From positions 124,001 through 188,000 of the forward strand of contig NZ_CP046128.1 of assembly GCF_038738535.1 (NCBI RefSeq): DNA of 64,000 nt, given 5' to 3'. Numbering within the stretch: position 1 is the first letter of the stretch; the number at the start of each line of letters is the position of its first letter. Positions 41,645 to 56,609 of the stretch are shown here, one piece after another. The notes below the pieces were generated by a model that was given only the letters and a program-made list of their open reading frames with translations, ran no database searches and was not told the DNA's origin. The DNA comes from Bacillus pumilus (GTDB taxonomy: Bacteria; Bacillota; Bacilli; Bacillales; Bacillaceae). The position numbers and the translations under genes are program-made.

Positions 41645-42401
41645 CTTCCGATGACTTTGTTTTGGTATTGGAGATCAGTTCGCCAACCGTCACATTTTTT
41701 AAATTCTTTTCTTTGATTTGTTTCAAAATAGCTGGTAAGGCTTGAGCGGTTTGGGTTGCTGAATCTGAGGCGTGCAGAAGAACAATGTCTCCGCTTTTCA
41801 TTCGATCATTTACATTCTGAACAATCTGGTCGACGCCCGGATTCAGCCAATCCTGTGAATTGACGCTGTAATGGACAACTGTATAACCGTACTGTGTGGC
41901 AATTTTCAATGCTTTTTCGTTAAATTGCCCAGTTGGCGGTCTTAATAGTTGAATGTCATCTAGTCCAAGCTTTTGAAATGAATTTTGTGCCCGGACAAGA
42001 TCTCGCTTGATTTCACTGTCTTCAAGCTGGCTATAATTTTTATAAGCATAGCCAAGGCTGCCGATTTGGTGACCGTCCTCTCTAATTTGTTTGACGATAT
42101 CAGGATGACGCTCGGCCCAAGAAGCAGACAGAAAGAAAGTAGCGTTCTTTATATCGTACTCTCGAAGGACATTTAAAATAGGGACTGCCTTCTCATCTCC
42201 CCAGCCAATATTAAAAGTGAGGGAGACATGTTTTGAGGAAGTCTCGCCTTTATAAATGGCTCGGGGTCCGTGTTCTGTTTTAAATACCGACAGCGGCGGT
42301 GCCTTTTGTACATAAAAAAAGGTTGCAGCTGCAAGGGCTGCTACAAGAATAATGACAATTTGCTTCAGCCGTTTAATAGGCAACACATATAGTCGACTCA
42401 A
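41637..42401 (-). CDS. pdaB: Sporulation polysaccharide deacetylase PdaB
   Basis: A 254-residue NodB-fold protein required in B. subtilis for keeping late-stage spores intact. It has an N-terminal membrane anchor (about 14-32) and the deacetylase domain. Motif 1, usually TFD, reads TFN here (Asn64), so the usual first aspartate is missing. The second motif is GHQIGSLGY rather than a canonical HxxxH, which PdaB proteins share. The TTG at 42401 is chosen because GGCAGGAG lies 8 bases upstream and the length equals B. subtilis. Confidence 0.92.
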   Translation of the reverse strand: MSRLYVLPIKRLKQIVIILVAALAAATFFYVQKAPPLSVFKTEHGPRAIYKGETSSKHVSLTFNIGWGDEKAVPILNVLREYDIKNATFFLSASWAERHPDIVKQIREDGHQIGSLGYAYKNYSQLEDSEIKRDLVRAQNSFQKLGLDDIQLLRPPTGQFNEKALKIATQYGYTVVHYSVNSQDWLNPGVDQIVQNVNDRMKSGDIVLLHASDSATQTAQALPAILKQIKEKNLKNVTVGELISNTKTKSSEVK

Positions 42402-42438
42402 TTCAAACACTCCTGCCTTGTCCAAGATTGTTACTTGA

Positions 42439-42467
42439 TTGTATGCAGGACAAGGGTTTGAGATGCA
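42439..42467 (-). promoter_or_regulatory. Sporulation-type (SigG-like) promoter of pdaB
   Basis: Read on the minus strand, TGCATC (42467-42462) and CATACAA (42445-42439) are 16 bases apart, close to the SigG consensus. It would start transcription about 30 bases before the pdaB TTG. SigG control of pdaB is known in B. subtilis. Confidence 0.5.
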
Positions 42468-42503
42468 CAATAAAACTATTTTAAAAAAAGTTTTGAAAAG
42501 GCG

Positions 42504-42533
42504 TTGACCGATAGAATATTTTCGTGATATATT
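42504..42533 (+). promoter_or_regulatory. rrn promoter P1
   Basis: TTGACC (42504-42509) and TATATT (42528-42533) with an 18-base spacer, the first of two tandem rRNA promoters. Confidence 0.7.
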
Positions 42534-42599
42534 ATTAATCGTCGCTGACACACAGTGACAAACACAAAACGCTTCGGGAAATAAACTTGAAAAAAGTTG

Positions 42600-42629
42600 T
42601 TGACATAAGATGAAGCGAAATGTTATATT
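42600..42629 (+). promoter_or_regulatory. rrn promoter P2
   Basis: A perfect TTGACA (42600-42605) and TATATT (42624-42629) with an 18-base spacer (or TTATAT with 17), about 96 bases after P1, as in typical Bacillus rrn operons. Confidence 0.8.
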
Positions 42630-42654
42630 ATTAAAGCCGCTAAGAACGGCGAAG

Positions 42655-42776
42655 ATGATCTTTGAAAACTAAACAAGACAAAACGTACCTGTTAATTCGA
42701 GTTTTTATAAAAAAATCCTATGAAACATCATAGGTAGTCAGTCAAACTGGCGAAAAACAAAACTTCGGTTTTGTAC

Positions 42777-42783
<7 letters not shown>
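42655..42783 (+). promoter_or_regulatory. rrn leader: boxA-like site and processing stems
   Basis: GATCTTTGAAAAC near 42657 resembles boxA, the NusB-S10 antitermination site. Bases 42665-42688 are almost fully complementary to 44347-44371 after the 16S gene, forming the long pre-16S stem cut by RNase III-type enzymes. A UUCG hairpin (ACAAAAC 42757-42763 with GTTTTGT 42768-42774, outer CGAAAA/TTTTCG) leads into the mature 16S end. Confidence 0.7.
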
Positions 42784-47437
<4,654 letters not shown>

Positions 47438-47500
47438 TTTATTCTAATGTGAAGCTTGAACATTGTTATCTAGTTTTGAGAGAACATTCTCTCCATCAGG

Positions 47501-47616
47501 TTTGGTGGCGATAGCGAAGAGGTCACACCCGTTCCCATACCGAACACGGAAGTTAAGCTCTTCAGCGCCGATGGTAGTTGGGGGTCTCCCCCTGTGAGAG
47601 TAGGACGCCGCCAAGC
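47501..47616 (+). rRNA. rrf: 5S ribosomal RNA
   Basis: A 116-base 5S rRNA; the ends TTTGGTGGCG and CGCCGCCAAGC pair, and CCGAACACGGAAGTTAAGC is the conserved loop region. Confidence 0.96.
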
Positions 47617-47658
47617 TTTTTATTTATATCCTTCCAATGGAAGAAGTTACTTTATCAT

Positions 47659-47733
47659 TCCGCAGTAGCTCAGTGGTAGAGCTATCGGCTGTTAACCGAT
47701 CGGTCGTAGGTTCGAGTCCTACCTGCGGAGCCA
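47659..47733 (+). tRNA. tRNA-Asn (GTT)
   Basis: Cloverleaf with acceptor TCCGCAG/CTGCGGA, anticodon loop TGTTAAC (anticodon GTT) and an encoded CCA end. Confidence 0.97.
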
Positions 47734-47734
47734 T

Positions 47735-47807
47735 GCTTCCATAGCTCAGTAGGTAGAGCACTTCCATGGTAAGGAAGAGGTCAGCGGTTCGAGCCCGCTT
47801 GGAAGCT
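47735..47807 (+). tRNA. tRNA-Thr (GGT)
   Basis: Cloverleaf with acceptor GCTTCCA/TGGAAGC and anticodon loop ATGGTAA (anticodon GGT). The CCA end is not encoded. Only one base separates it from tRNA-Asn. Confidence 0.95.
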
Positions 47808-47837
47808 TTCCTCTATATGATAATAATGGTCAATGTT

Positions 47838-47870
47838 TAAGGTTTCTCGATGATGAGAAGGCTTTTTTTG
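47838..47870 (+). terminator. Terminator of the rrn-tRNA operon
   Basis: AAGGTTTCTC and GAGAAGGCTT pair (two mismatches) around GATGAT and are followed by seven T. Confidence 0.8.
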
Positions 47871-48165
47871 TTTGTTTTAAAATGTTGAACTTGCTCAGTG
47901 ACAAGTAGACTAATGAAAATGGAATAGATCGATTTATAAGGAAGCTTTGTATCAATTTTCTACACATTCCTTCTTTTTGTTCTTGATTCTTTAGTGCCTT
48001 TCTTATATTCTTACTAAAGTGATGATATCCTCTCTAACAAAAGACTCTGTACGTCCCTCTTATCCCCCGAAAGTGAAGCATTATTTATTTTTCCTTTCTT
48101 CATCTCCAGGTTTGGTTGATCTTCTTTTTCCATGTTCGGTATGTATATAAAAAGGAGTAGATGGT
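47871..48165 (+). promoter_or_regulatory. Upstream region of the SulP transporter gene
   Basis: AT-rich, no gene seen. A weak promoter candidate is TTGATT (47983-47988) with TATATT (48004-48009), spacer 15. AAAAGGAG at about 48150 is the ribosome binding site of the next gene. Confidence 0.35.
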
Positions 48166-49605
48166 TTGAAAGATTTATTTGTAAAGCAAGAATGGTTTGG
48201 GCATGTGCGTCAGGATGTGCTTGCGGGTATTTTAGTGGCTCTGGCTTTAATTCCTGAGGCGATTGCGTTTTCAATTATTGCGGGCGTTGATCCGAAGATC
48301 GGGTTGTATGCTTCGTTTTGTATTGCAATTGTGATTTCGTTTGTTGGTGGACGGCCAGGTATGATTTCGGCCGCTACAGGGGCTATGGCTCTGGTCATGG
48401 TTAATTTGGTTGCCGATCATGGATTGCAATATTTGTTTGCAGCTACGATTTTAACAGGTCTGATTCAAATAGTGTTTGGACTCTGCCGAGTGTCTCGTCT
48501 GATGAAATTTATTCCGAGGTCCGTGATGGTTGGTTTTGTGAATGCGTTGGCTATTATGATCTTCATGGCTCAGCTTCCACATTTCGTCGGAGAATCAATG
48601 GCCATGTATATCATGACAGGTGGCGCCTTGTTGATTATTTATTTATTGCCGATGGTGGTAAAAGTGATACCTTCCCCACTCATTGCGATTATTGTCATGA
48701 CGATCATTGCTGTATTTGGACATATTGATGTTAGAACGGTTGGAGATATGGGAGAGCTTCCTAGTTCTTTGCCTGCTTTTCTGATTCCTCAAGTACCGTT
48801 TAGCTGGGAGACACTTACTATCATTTTTCCTTATTCTTTAGCACTTGCGATGGTTGGTTTACTTGAGTCTCTTTTAACTGCACAGATTGTCGATGATATG
48901 ACGGAGACGTCTAGTCGTAAGAACAAGGAAGCGAGAGGTCAAGGGATTGCTAATGTGGTTGCAGGATTCTTTGGTGGTATGGCTGGCTGTGCGATGATTG
49001 GTCAATCAGTGATTAATACGAAGGCAGGCGGGCGTGGCCGTCTTTCTACCTTTGTAGCGGGTGCATTTCTAATGGTGCTGATTTTTGTACTCGGAGATGT
49101 GGTGGTTCAAATTCCAATGGCTGCTCTTGTGGCTGTGATGATTATGGTCTCCGTTGGGACATTTGATTGGAGTTCCTTTCAGCAGCTAAAAAAGAATCCG
49201 AAAACAGATTCTATTGTCATGATTGTCACGGTCGTGACTGTGGTGTTGACTCATGATTTATCAAAAGGTGTGTTTGCAGGTGTGCTGCTTAGTGCGATAT
49301 TCTTTGTAGCAAAAATATCAAAGCTTCATATTACCTCTACAGAAAGCCAAGCGGGTATTTGGGTGTATCGAATTAAAGGGCAAATTTTCTTTGCTTCTGT
49401 CACTGATTTCATCCAAGCGTTCCATCATGAGAAAGATCTCCAAGCCGTTGTGATTGATTTGTCTGAAGCGCGTATATGGGATGAATCAGGCGTGGCAGCG
49501 ATAGAACGTGTAAAGGAAAAGTATCAAGCAGCTGGTGTACAGGTAGACGTAGTTGGAATGGATACCTCGAGTCGAAAGCTTGTGAAACAGGTGAATGGTT
49601 CTTAA
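48166..49605 (+). CDS. ybaR: SulP family anion transporter (YbaR)
   Basis: A 479-residue SLC26/SulP transporter with 10-12 membrane segments (about 1-385) and a C-terminal STAS domain (about 400-475, including [17 protein letters not shown]). SulP proteins move sulfate, bicarbonate or dicarboxylates; the substrate cannot be told. It starts with TTG at 48166 behind AAAAGGAG. The place between the rRNA operon and ybaS matches B. subtilis ybaR. Confidence 0.88.
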   Translation: MKDLFVKQEWFGHVRQDVLAGILVALALIPEAIAFSIIAGVDPKIGLYASFCIAIVISFVGGRPGMISAATGAMALVMVNLVADHGLQYLFAATILTGLIQIVFGLCRVSRLMKFIPRSVMVGFVNALAIMIFMAQLPHFVGESMAMYIMTGGALLIIYLLPMVVKVIPSPLIAIIVMTIIAVFGHIDVRTVGDMGELPSSLPAFLIPQVPFSWETLTIIFPYSLALAMVGLLESLLTAQIVDDMTETSSRKNKEARGQGIANVVAGFFGGMAGCAMIGQSVINTKAGGRGRLSTFVAGAFLMVLIFVLGDVVVQIPMAALVAVMIMVSVGTFDWSSFQQLKKNPKTDSIVMIVTVVTVVLTHDLSKGVFAGVLLSAIFFVAKISKLHITSTESQAGIWVYRIKGQIFFASVTDFIQAFHHEKDLQAVVIDLSEARIWDESGVAAIERVKEKYQAAGVQVDVVGMDTSSRKLVKQVNGS

Positions 49606-49666
49606 AAAGATCTTTCTGTTTGTTACAATAGAAAAGGTAAGAAAGTGAAGGATGGAGGTGGCCGGC

Positions 49667-50632
49667 ATGCTTGTGCGTTTGAACCAAGTGCTCGGCCGGA
49701 TGATGCCGCTTATTACGCCCATTAGTGTGTTACTCGGTGTACTATTGTCGGCCTATTTAAAGGATTATACGTTTATGGTGCCCTGGGTATTTGCCATGAT
49801 GACATTTTCAGGGAGCTTGTCATCTACTTTTTCAGCTTTAAAGCATACGGTGATGCACCCATTGCCTTTGATTTTATCGTTTATGATTTTACATGTGTTG
49901 ATGCCCCTTTATGCCTGGTCAGCAGGGCATTTAATATTTGCGGGTGATTCCAAGACGATCACCGGTTTGACGCTTGCGATGGTGATTCCAACAGGTGTTT
50001 CTAGTTTAATATGGGCGGCGATGTATAAAGGGAATGTCGGGTTAACGTTATCCATCATTTTAATTGATACATTGCTTTCGCCATTGATTGTGCCAGCCAG
50101 CTTGTCACTCTTCGTCGGTACACAGGTCCATATGGACATGGTCGCAATCATGAAAGGGCTGTTTGGTATGGTGGTGCTGCCCTCTATTTTAGGGATGCTC
50201 GTTCGCCAGTATGCAAAGCCATCGGTGACGAAAACAATTGGTCAGACCCTGTCTCCTTTTTCAAAATTAGGCTTGTTTGTTGTCGTATCGATTAACAGTT
50301 CTGTTGTCGCCCCATATTTGCGTGAACTGGATGTTGCATTTTTTAGCAAAGCAGCGACTGTCTTTTTCATTGCGATGAGTGGGTATGCTTTTGCATGGTT
50401 GATTGGAAAGGTGATGAAATGTACTCAAGGGGAGATTGTGGCCATTGTGTATACGGGCGGCATGAGAAATATTAGTGCTGGAGCTGTGCTTGCTATTAGC
50501 TTTTTCCCGCCTGCTGTTGCTGTCCCTGTTGTGATTGGCATGCTATTTCAGCAAGTGCTTGCTGCCTTGTTTGGTTTCTTACTCAATCGTTTTGAGCTGA
50601 AGGCGCCTGCTGTGACTAAATCTTTATCATGA
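49667..50632 (+). CDS. ybaS: Bile acid:sodium symporter family protein (YbaS)
   Basis: A 321-residue membrane protein with about nine or ten hydrophobic segments of the BASS/SBF family. The conserved GGMRNISAGAVLAISFF near residue 268 fits the family's ion-binding crossover region. Substrate unknown; bacterial members carry organic anions. The ATG at 49667 follows GGAGGTGG. Possibly co-transcribed with ybaR, 61 bases upstream. Confidence 0.85.
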   Translation: MLVRLNQVLGRMMPLITPISVLLGVLLSAYLKDYTFMVPWVFAMMTFSGSLSSTFSALKHTVMHPLPLILSFMILHVLMPLYAWSAGHLIFAGDSKTITGLTLAMVIPTGVSSLIWAAMYKGNVGLTLSIILIDTLLSPLIVPASLSLFVGTQVHMDMVAIMKGLFGMVVLPSILGMLVRQYAKPSVTKTIGQTLSPFSKLGLFVVVSINSSVVAPYLRELDVAFFSKAATVFFIAMSGYAFAWLIGKVMKCTQGEIVAIVYTGGMRNISAGAVLAISFFPPAVAVPVVIGMLFQQVLAALFGFLLNRFELKAPAVTKSLS

Positions 50633-50634
50633 AA

Positions 50635-50662
50635 AGACCTCCATCTTATGAGATGGAGGTCT
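50635..50662. terminator. Bidirectional terminator between ybaS and namZ
   Basis: AGACCTCCATCT and AGATGGAGGTCT form a perfect 12-base stem around TATG. T-rich sequence follows on the minus strand (TTTTC) and a shorter one on the plus strand. Confidence 0.88.
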
Positions 50663-50671
50663 ATTTGCGAA

Positions 50672-51919
50672 TTAATAGATGAGATATTTCTTGCGTTTCT
50701 TTTCGAACGTTTTGAGGTCGTGATGATAGCGCTTCATGATGTGTTTGACGGAAGTACCTTGATTGATTTCTTCTTTCATCCAACCATTTCCGATGAGTTT
50801 ATCAAAGCTGCCTGTTTGAAGGAACTGAAAGTCTTTTGGATATAAATCATGTATTGCTTTGATGATGGATAACCCTGTTTTTACCGCTTCGAATGAAGAG
50901 CGGTCTGTGACGTATAGCTGCACACCGTGTGATAGCTTACCTGCATGTTTAGAAAAAGTGGGGGTGAATGATACTGGTCTAAATTGTACACCCTTTAGTT
51001 TTAACTGATTTAAATGATCTGCTAGCTCGCTGCTATTGATATATGGAGCGCCAATGAGCTCGAACGGTTTTGTTGTTCCTCTGCCTTCAGAGACATTTGT
51101 GCCTTCAATTAATCCTGTGGCGGGATATACAAAGGTACTATCCACTGTCGGCATGTTAGGTGAAGGAAGGACGAACGGCAGCTTCGTGTCATCAAACGTC
51201 ATGGAACGCTTCCAATTTTTCATTTTGATGACTGTGACATCAGCATTGATATGAAACTCTTTGTTAAAGAATTTTGCTAGTTCACCAGTGGTCATCCCAT
51301 GTCTTAATGGTATTGGATAGAGCCCTACAAATGAAGCGTGCTCAGGTTCTAAGACAGGGCCTTCTACTTTTAGTCCGCCAATGGGGTTTGGACGGTCTAG
51401 GACAACAAAGGGAATGTTGTTTTCTTTAGCGGCTTCCAATGCATAGGCCATCGTGTAAATATAAGTGTAATAACGAGCACCAACGTCTTGAATATCAAAC
51501 AGCAGGATATCTACATTTTTGAGCATGTCAAGCGTTGGTTTTCTTGTTTTTCCATAGAGAGAGTAAACAGGAAGACCTGTTTTTTCATCAGTATAGGATT
51601 CGACGCCTTCTCCTGCTTGTGCATCGCCGCGCACACCATGTTCTGGTCCATATAGAGCAGTAAGCTTGATACTTGGATGCTCAAATAGGAGATCGACACT
51701 GTTTTTCATATTTGCATCAATGCCAGTTGGGTTCGTAATGAGACCGACTCTTTTTCCTTTTAACCATGAAAGGTTGCTTGAGAGTAGTGTTTCGATCCCT
51801 GTTTTGACTGTTGCTTTTTTTCCTTTTGTGTCTGTTCGTCCTTGCTCTGCAGGGGAGGCTGCGGTCAATGTGCTCATGATGAGAATGCTTGCGAGTATCA
51901 AGCTTGCTGTTTTTTTCAA
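50672..51919 (-). CDS. namZ: Exo-beta-N-acetylmuramidase NamZ
   Basis: A 415-residue secreted DUF1343 protein, the B. subtilis YbbC/NamZ counterpart, which removes terminal MurNAc from peptidoglycan fragments. A signal peptide (about 1-26) precedes a Rossmann-like domain with GLITNPTGID, YGPEHGVRGDAQAGE and LLFDIQDVGARYYTY. Last gene of the murein recycling operon, 11 bases after nagZ. Ribosome binding site AGGAGGGA. Confidence 0.93.
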   Translation of the reverse strand: MKKTASLILASILIMSTLTAASPAEQGRTDTKGKKATVKTGIETLLSSNLSWLKGKRVGLITNPTGIDANMKNSVDLLFEHPSIKLTALYGPEHGVRGDAQAGEGVESYTDEKTGLPVYSLYGKTRKPTLDMLKNVDILLFDIQDVGARYYTYIYTMAYALEAAKENNIPFVVLDRPNPIGGLKVEGPVLEPEHASFVGLYPIPLRHGMTTGELAKFFNKEFHINADVTVIKMKNWKRSMTFDDTKLPFVLPSPNMPTVDSTFVYPATGLIEGTNVSEGRGTTKPFELIGAPYINSSELADHLNQLKLKGVQFRPVSFTPTFSKHAGKLSHGVQLYVTDRSSFEAVKTGLSIIKAIHDLYPKDFQFLQTGSFDKLIGNGWMKEEINQGTSVKHIMKRYHHDLKTFEKKRKKYLIY

Positions 51920-51930
51920 GAGAATCCCTC

Positions 51931-53850
51931 CTATTTGATCTGTTTCCCTTTCAAGTTGAGTCCATAGCCGAATGGATACAGGGTTTGATTTGGATGAGTG
52001 ACAGATGGGATATCCACAGGCAATTTGCCCTTAGGTGATGCAGCGCCAAATATCACTTCTAATCCAGCAGGAATATTTGGCTGATTGAATTGTCCGTTTG
52101 AGTAGCCTTTAAAACCGTAAACGGCTAGTAAGGCATCAGCCTCCTCAAAATTTGCCGCATCGTAAGGATTTCTTAGACTCATGATGACCATTTTTTTGTT
52201 TTGTGCTGCTGTTTCTTTCATGACAGCACGCGGGAAAGCAGTAGCCCACTTTTTCGGGTCCTGGACATTGTCATCAATCACACCATCATTCACAGCTGGG
52301 TCATTTTGGACAACGTAAGAGCCAGTAATCACATAGTCAGCATCTTGAATCAGTTTGGCTGTTTCTTTAGTGAAAGTCTTATCCGCAAACGCATATGATT
52401 GGATACGTACAGGTTTGATCCTTTTTTTATTGATCAGAGAGTCAATTGTGACAGACATGGCTTTTGTCTGATCTTCGTAAGGTGCCATGACCAAGATCTT
52501 GTCATTCTTTTTAGGCTGGAATGGTAAGGTCTTTTCGTTGTTTTTAAGCAGGGTGATCCCTTCACGTGCCATTTTTTGTTCTGCTTTCCGGTGCGACTTT
52601 TTCCCAACGACTTGAGTGGCTTTTTTGATTTTTTTCTCAAGGGTGATGGGTTTCTTGGAAGAAATGATGCCGCGTTTGATCTTCAATTGAAGAATTTTTT
52701 CAACAGATTGGTTGATTTGAGACATCGGAATTTCTTTCTTTACAATCGCCTGTTTTACAGCATTGAACACATTCTCTAGGTTTTTTTCTGTTTTTAGAGA
52801 GGTGACTGGTGCTGGCATAAGGGCGATGTCGACACCTGCCTTAATAGCCATCACCACGGCTTCTTCCTGCCCAAAGTTATCTGCAATCGCTTTCATATTT
52901 AGGGCGTCTGTTACGACAACTCCTTGAAAGCCCATCTCTTCTTTTAATAAGTGTGTGATGACTTTTTTCGATAAGGTTGCTGGAACCATAATGTCCTCGC
53001 CATCTTTTTTGCTTTTGTACGTTGTGTGGTCAATGGCAGGGAATTGAACATGAGCGGTCATGACCATATCCGCACCAGCGTTGATGGCTTGTTGAAACGG
53101 ATAGAGCTCAACCTTTTTTAAACGATCTAGATCATGTTCTACGAGCGGCAAGCCGTAGTGACTATCGACAGCTGTATCACCATGTCCCGGGAAATGCTTG
53201 AGTGTCGAAATAGTTTTTTCCTTTTGAAGTCCTTTCATGGTTTGAAGACCGAGCCTAGTGACGAGAGCAGGATCAGAGCTAAAGGAACGGACACCAATGA
53301 CGGGGTTGTTTGGGTTATTATTCACATCAAGCACAGGAGAGAAGTTTGTATTGATCCCTAGTGCATTTAGTTCTTTGCCGATGATTTTACCTGTGTCGTA
53401 TGCATTTTTCTTACTTCTAGAGGCACCAATCGACATATTTCCTGGGAAATGTGTTCCCTTTTGTAATCTTGTGACGATTCCACCTTCTTGATCAATTGAA
53501 ATGAGTAATGGAATGTTCGGTGATGCTTTTTGAAATTCATGAGTGAGTTTGACGGTTTGTTTCGTATCAACGACATTCTCCGCAAATAAGATGACACCGC
53601 CTAGATGATATTTTTCAACAAGATGAGACACTTCTTTATTCATCTTTGTTAAGCCTGTAGGTGCAGATTCATCTTTTGTTTGCCAATTGCGAAAGTCTGG
53701 CATGAGCATTTGACCTATCTTTTCATCCAGGGACATGTCTTGCACCATTTGTTTTGCGGTTGGAAGAGGGGCAGAGCTAACCTTTTCCGTTGGAATGGAA
53801 GAGGTTAGCAGGGCCAAAACCAGAGCAGCGGGGAAAAGAGCTTTTAACAT
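51931..53850 (-). CDS. nagZ: Secreted beta-N-acetylglucosaminidase NagZ
   Basis: A 639-residue family 3 glycoside hydrolase that cuts GlcNAc from the non-reducing end of muropeptides. A signal peptide (about 1-26) is followed by the GH3 barrel with [16 protein letters not shown], the Asp229-His231 dyad (VDSHYG) and the nucleophile Asp315 (VVTDALNMK), then a C-terminal sandwich domain as in the B. subtilis two-domain enzyme. AAGGAGGAA precedes the ATG. Confidence 0.95.
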   Translation of the reverse strand: MLKALFPAALVLALLTSSIPTEKVSSAPLPTAKQMVQDMSLDEKIGQMLMPDFRNWQTKDESAPTGLTKMNKEVSHLVEKYHLGGVILFAENVVDTKQTVKLTHEFQKASPNIPLLISIDQEGGIVTRLQKGTHFPGNMSIGASRSKKNAYDTGKIIGKELNALGINTNFSPVLDVNNNPNNPVIGVRSFSSDPALVTRLGLQTMKGLQKEKTISTLKHFPGHGDTAVDSHYGLPLVEHDLDRLKKVELYPFQQAINAGADMVMTAHVQFPAIDHTTYKSKKDGEDIMVPATLSKKVITHLLKEEMGFQGVVVTDALNMKAIADNFGQEEAVVMAIKAGVDIALMPAPVTSLKTEKNLENVFNAVKQAIVKKEIPMSQINQSVEKILQLKIKRGIISSKKPITLEKKIKKATQVVGKKSHRKAEQKMAREGITLLKNNEKTLPFQPKKNDKILVMAPYEDQTKAMSVTIDSLINKKRIKPVRIQSYAFADKTFTKETAKLIQDADYVITGSYVVQNDPAVNDGVIDDNVQDPKKWATAFPRAVMKETAAQNKKMVIMSLRNPYDAANFEEADALLAVYGFKGYSNGQFNQPNIPAGLEVIFGAASPKGKLPVDIPSVTHPNQTLYPFGYGLNLKGKQIK

Positions 53851-53863
53851 CGAATTCCTCCTT

Positions 53864-55216
53864 TTACTTAAAAGATTCGTAGATTGCGGTCATGATGCTT
53901 CCATAAGTACCAGTTGGGAAAAGGTCACCTTCAAATTGATTTGGGTTGGTTTCAGGTGAAACGACAGGCGAATGTTTCTTATTTGTCAGCAAGACGATAC
54001 CTAGATTATGTTTTGGATCAATCAATGTCATGGTTCCGGTCCAGCCAGTATGTCCATAGGCTTCGTTACTTGCATATTTTCCAAACATCCATTCCATGTC
54101 AGTATGACCGTTTTTTCGCCAGCCTAGCCCGTATGTTGGGTTTGTATCAGAAGAGGCTGTAAAGAGATCGATAGAAGCTTGATCAAAGATGGTGGTTTTT
54201 CCATAGCCTCCTTTGTTCAGCATGAGCTGGAGCAGCACGGCCATGTCTGATATGTTAGAAAAAAGTCCAGCATGACCAGAGATACCTGCCATTGAGTAAT
54301 ATGCTTTCTCATCGTGGACTTCGCCTAGCAGGGTGTACCTGCGAATGTTTTCAAAATCAATGACACCATCTCGCGAATTACCTAAACGTTCGGTTGCTGC
54401 AAAATTTTGTTTGAATCTTTTTTGCAGTGGATTGAACATTGTATGTTTGAGACCTAGCGGCCGATAGATTGTCGACTCTACATATTGATCAAGAGGCATA
54501 CCTGTTTTTTTCTCAATGATCATGCCTAACAGCATGTAATCAATGTCACTATAAATGTGCTGGGTGCCTGGTTTGTATTGCAGCGGCACCTTTGGCAGCC
54601 ATTTCATTGTTGTCTTTCTATCTTGAGAGAAAAAGGAGCCGGCGGCTTCTTTGCTATAAAATAAGACACTGGAAGGGAGTCCGGCAGAATGGGTCAGAAG
54701 ATCATTTACACGGAGTTGTTCTTTGCCGGTTACCTTTGCATCTGGTTCATCTTTAAAATCTGGCAGGATGGATTGTATTTTTTCGTTCACATCCAGTTTT
54801 TTCTCGTAGACTAGCTTTTGCAGGGCATAGTTGGTCGCATACATTTTGGTGTTGGATGCTAAGTCGAACAGTGTATTCTTTTTCATTTTCTTATATGATT
54901 TGAGTTCGGTTGTGCCTTCGTATTTTTGCCTGTAGCCATAGGCTTTTTGATGGACGATTTTTCCGTCTTTGATAATGATGAGTGCGGCTCCTGGAAATCC
55001 TGCTTTGATGTCGTTTTGAATCATGTGATCAACCTTCCTAAGCTGCCTGGAAGAAAAACCTGCTTGTTCCGGTCGTTTTGCCTTTTTTAAGACGGGATAT
55101 TCTTCAGGTGCTGTTTTAGACAAAGACGATACAGGATGGGAGCTAGTTGCAAATGTTTGTACGGGTAATCCAAGGAGCATGAGCAGACTTGTTATTAAGA
55201 GAAAGTATTTCTTCAA
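53864..55216 (-). CDS. amiE: N-acetylmuramyl-L-alanine amidase AmiE
   Basis: A 450-residue secreted serine hydrolase of the class C beta-lactamase fold; the B. subtilis AmiE (YbbE) cuts the peptide from MurNAc after NagZ action. Signal peptide about 1-24. Active-site motifs: SNTK (S121 to K124), YSD (in HIYSDIDY) and HTGWTG in place of KTG. AGGAGGTC precedes the ATG. Together with NagZ and NamZ it releases free MurNAc outside the cell. Confidence 0.93.
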   Translation of the reverse strand: MKKYFLLITSLLMLLGLPVQTFATSSHPVSSLSKTAPEEYPVLKKAKRPEQAGFSSRQLRKVDHMIQNDIKAGFPGAALIIIKDGKIVHQKAYGYRQKYEGTTELKSYKKMKKNTLFDLASNTKMYATNYALQKLVYEKKLDVNEKIQSILPDFKDEPDAKVTGKEQLRVNDLLTHSAGLPSSVLFYSKEAAGSFFSQDRKTTMKWLPKVPLQYKPGTQHIYSDIDYMLLGMIIEKKTGMPLDQYVESTIYRPLGLKHTMFNPLQKRFKQNFAATERLGNSRDGVIDFENIRRYTLLGEVHDEKAYYSMAGISGHAGLFSNISDMAVLLQLMLNKGGYGKTTIFDQASIDLFTASSDTNPTYGLGWRKNGHTDMEWMFGKYASNEAYGHTGWTGTMTLIDPKHNLGIVLLTNKKHSPVVSPETNPNQFEGDLFPTGTYGSIMTAIYESFK

Positions 55217-55235
55217 GAGTTAGACCTCCTATTGC

Positions 55236-56609
55236 TTATTTTTCCTCAAATTCAACAGCCATATCATCATGAAAACCAAATAAGTATGTGAAAATAAATC
55301 CAGCGACATATGCAATAAAGAGTCCGATTAAGTAAAGAAGCATTTGATGTGTGTGAACAATAAAGGTTAATGGGAGACCTGATACACCAATCGCCTTCGT
55401 TGCAATTTGGAAGTAGGCTTGAAATGCGCCGCCGATTCCAGCGCCAAGACAAGCAGTGAGAAATGGCCGTCCCAGAGGGAGTGTGACACCGAAAATGAGT
55501 GGTTCACCAATGCCGAGCATCCCTGAAGGAAGTCCACCTGCGATGGCTCTTTTGAGTTTTTTCTTTTTTGTTTTCATATAAATGGCGAATGCCGCACCGA
55601 CCTGTCCTGCACCGCCCATAGCGAGGATTGGCAAAAGCGGGTCATCTCCAATGGAATTAATGAGTTCCATATGAATTGGTGTCAGTCCTTGGTGAAGCCC
55701 TGTCACAACAAGTGGAAGGAAGGTCGCACCAAGAACAAATCCAGCGAAGATTCCGCCCATATTTAATAGATAAGTTAATCCTGAGGTGATGGCATCAGAT
55801 ATAAATCCGCCGACTGGCATGAAGACAACGTACGTAAAAATGCCTGTAATGAGTAGTGTGATGGTAGGTGTGACGATGATATCAAGTGACTGCGGGACGA
55901 AGCGTCTAATTCGGGTTTCCACAAGCGCCATAAAGATGGCGGCTAGAAGAACACCGATGAGTCCGCCTCTGCCTGGTAGAATATTTGTGCCAAATAACAT
56001 AATGTCTGCGGAGGCTGGATTAATAATCAGGATACCAGCTAATGCGCCTAATGCAGGAGAGCCTCCAAACTCCTTTGCGGCATTTGTTCCGACTAAAATA
56101 CCGAGATATGCGAACAAGCCTGAACCAATAACGGTTAAAATGATCGCTGCTTGAGACTTTTCATCGAGCCAGCCTGCTTGCACGATTGCTTTCGTAATTC
56201 CTGTAATAAGACCTGATGCAACGAGTGCCGGAATGATAGGAATAAAAATGCTGGCAACCCGTCGTAAGAACAGCTTGAACGGTGTGCGGTTCTTTTGTGA
56301 AATGGCTTGCTTGTTTTTTTGTGCTTCATTGTTTAAATTATAAGAGCCAGAGGTATTTAGCAGCTGTTCAAACGCACTTGAAACTTGGTTGACAACACCT
56401 GTACCTAAAATGATTTGAAGCGTTTCTGCCTCGACGACACCTATGACGCCATCGAGTTCTTTGATTTTTGTGATGTGAACTTGTTCATTGTCAATCGGTG
56501 TAATTCGGAGACGCGTCATACAATGTGTATGGGAAGAGATGTTTTCAGAACCACCACAGAGAGAAAGAATGTCTTTCGCCAACTGCTGATATTTCGTTTG
56601 ATGACTCAT
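55236..56609 (-). CDS. murP: MurNAc-specific PTS transporter EIIBC
   Basis: A 457-residue PTS permease of the glucose-sucrose superfamily that imports MurNAc as MurNAc-6-phosphate. The IIB domain (about 1-90) has the phosphorylated Cys30 in THCMTRLR; the IIC domain follows (about 115-450). There is no IIA domain, so it borrows one, as in B. subtilis. Its ATG overlaps the murR stop by 4 bases. Confidence 0.94.
   Translation of the reverse strand: MSHQTKYQQLAKDILSLCGGSENISSHTHCMTRLRITPIDNEQVHITKIKELDGVIGVVEAETLQIILGTGVVNQVSSAFEQLLNTSGSYNLNNEAQKNKQAISQKNRTPFKLFLRRVASIFIPIIPALVASGLITGITKAIVQAGWLDEKSQAAIILTVIGSGLFAYLGILVGTNAAKEFGGSPALGALAGILIINPASADIMLFGTNILPGRGGLIGVLLAAIFMALVETRIRRFVPQSLDIIVTPTITLLITGIFTYVVFMPVGGFISDAITSGLTYLLNMGGIFAGFVLGATFLPLVVTGLHQGLTPIHMELINSIGDDPLLPILAMGGAGQVGAAFAIYMKTKKKKLKRAIAGGLPSGMLGIGEPLIFGVTLPLGRPFLTACLGAGIGGAFQAYFQIATKAIGVSGLPLTFIVHTHQMLLYLIGLFIAYVAGFIFTYLFGFHDDMAVEFEEK

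Noticed and set aside
55786..56154. A 122-codon open frame on the plus strand inside murP
   Set aside because: It is an antisense shadow of the IIC membrane segments (Met/Ile/Pro-rich), without a promoter or ribosome binding site.
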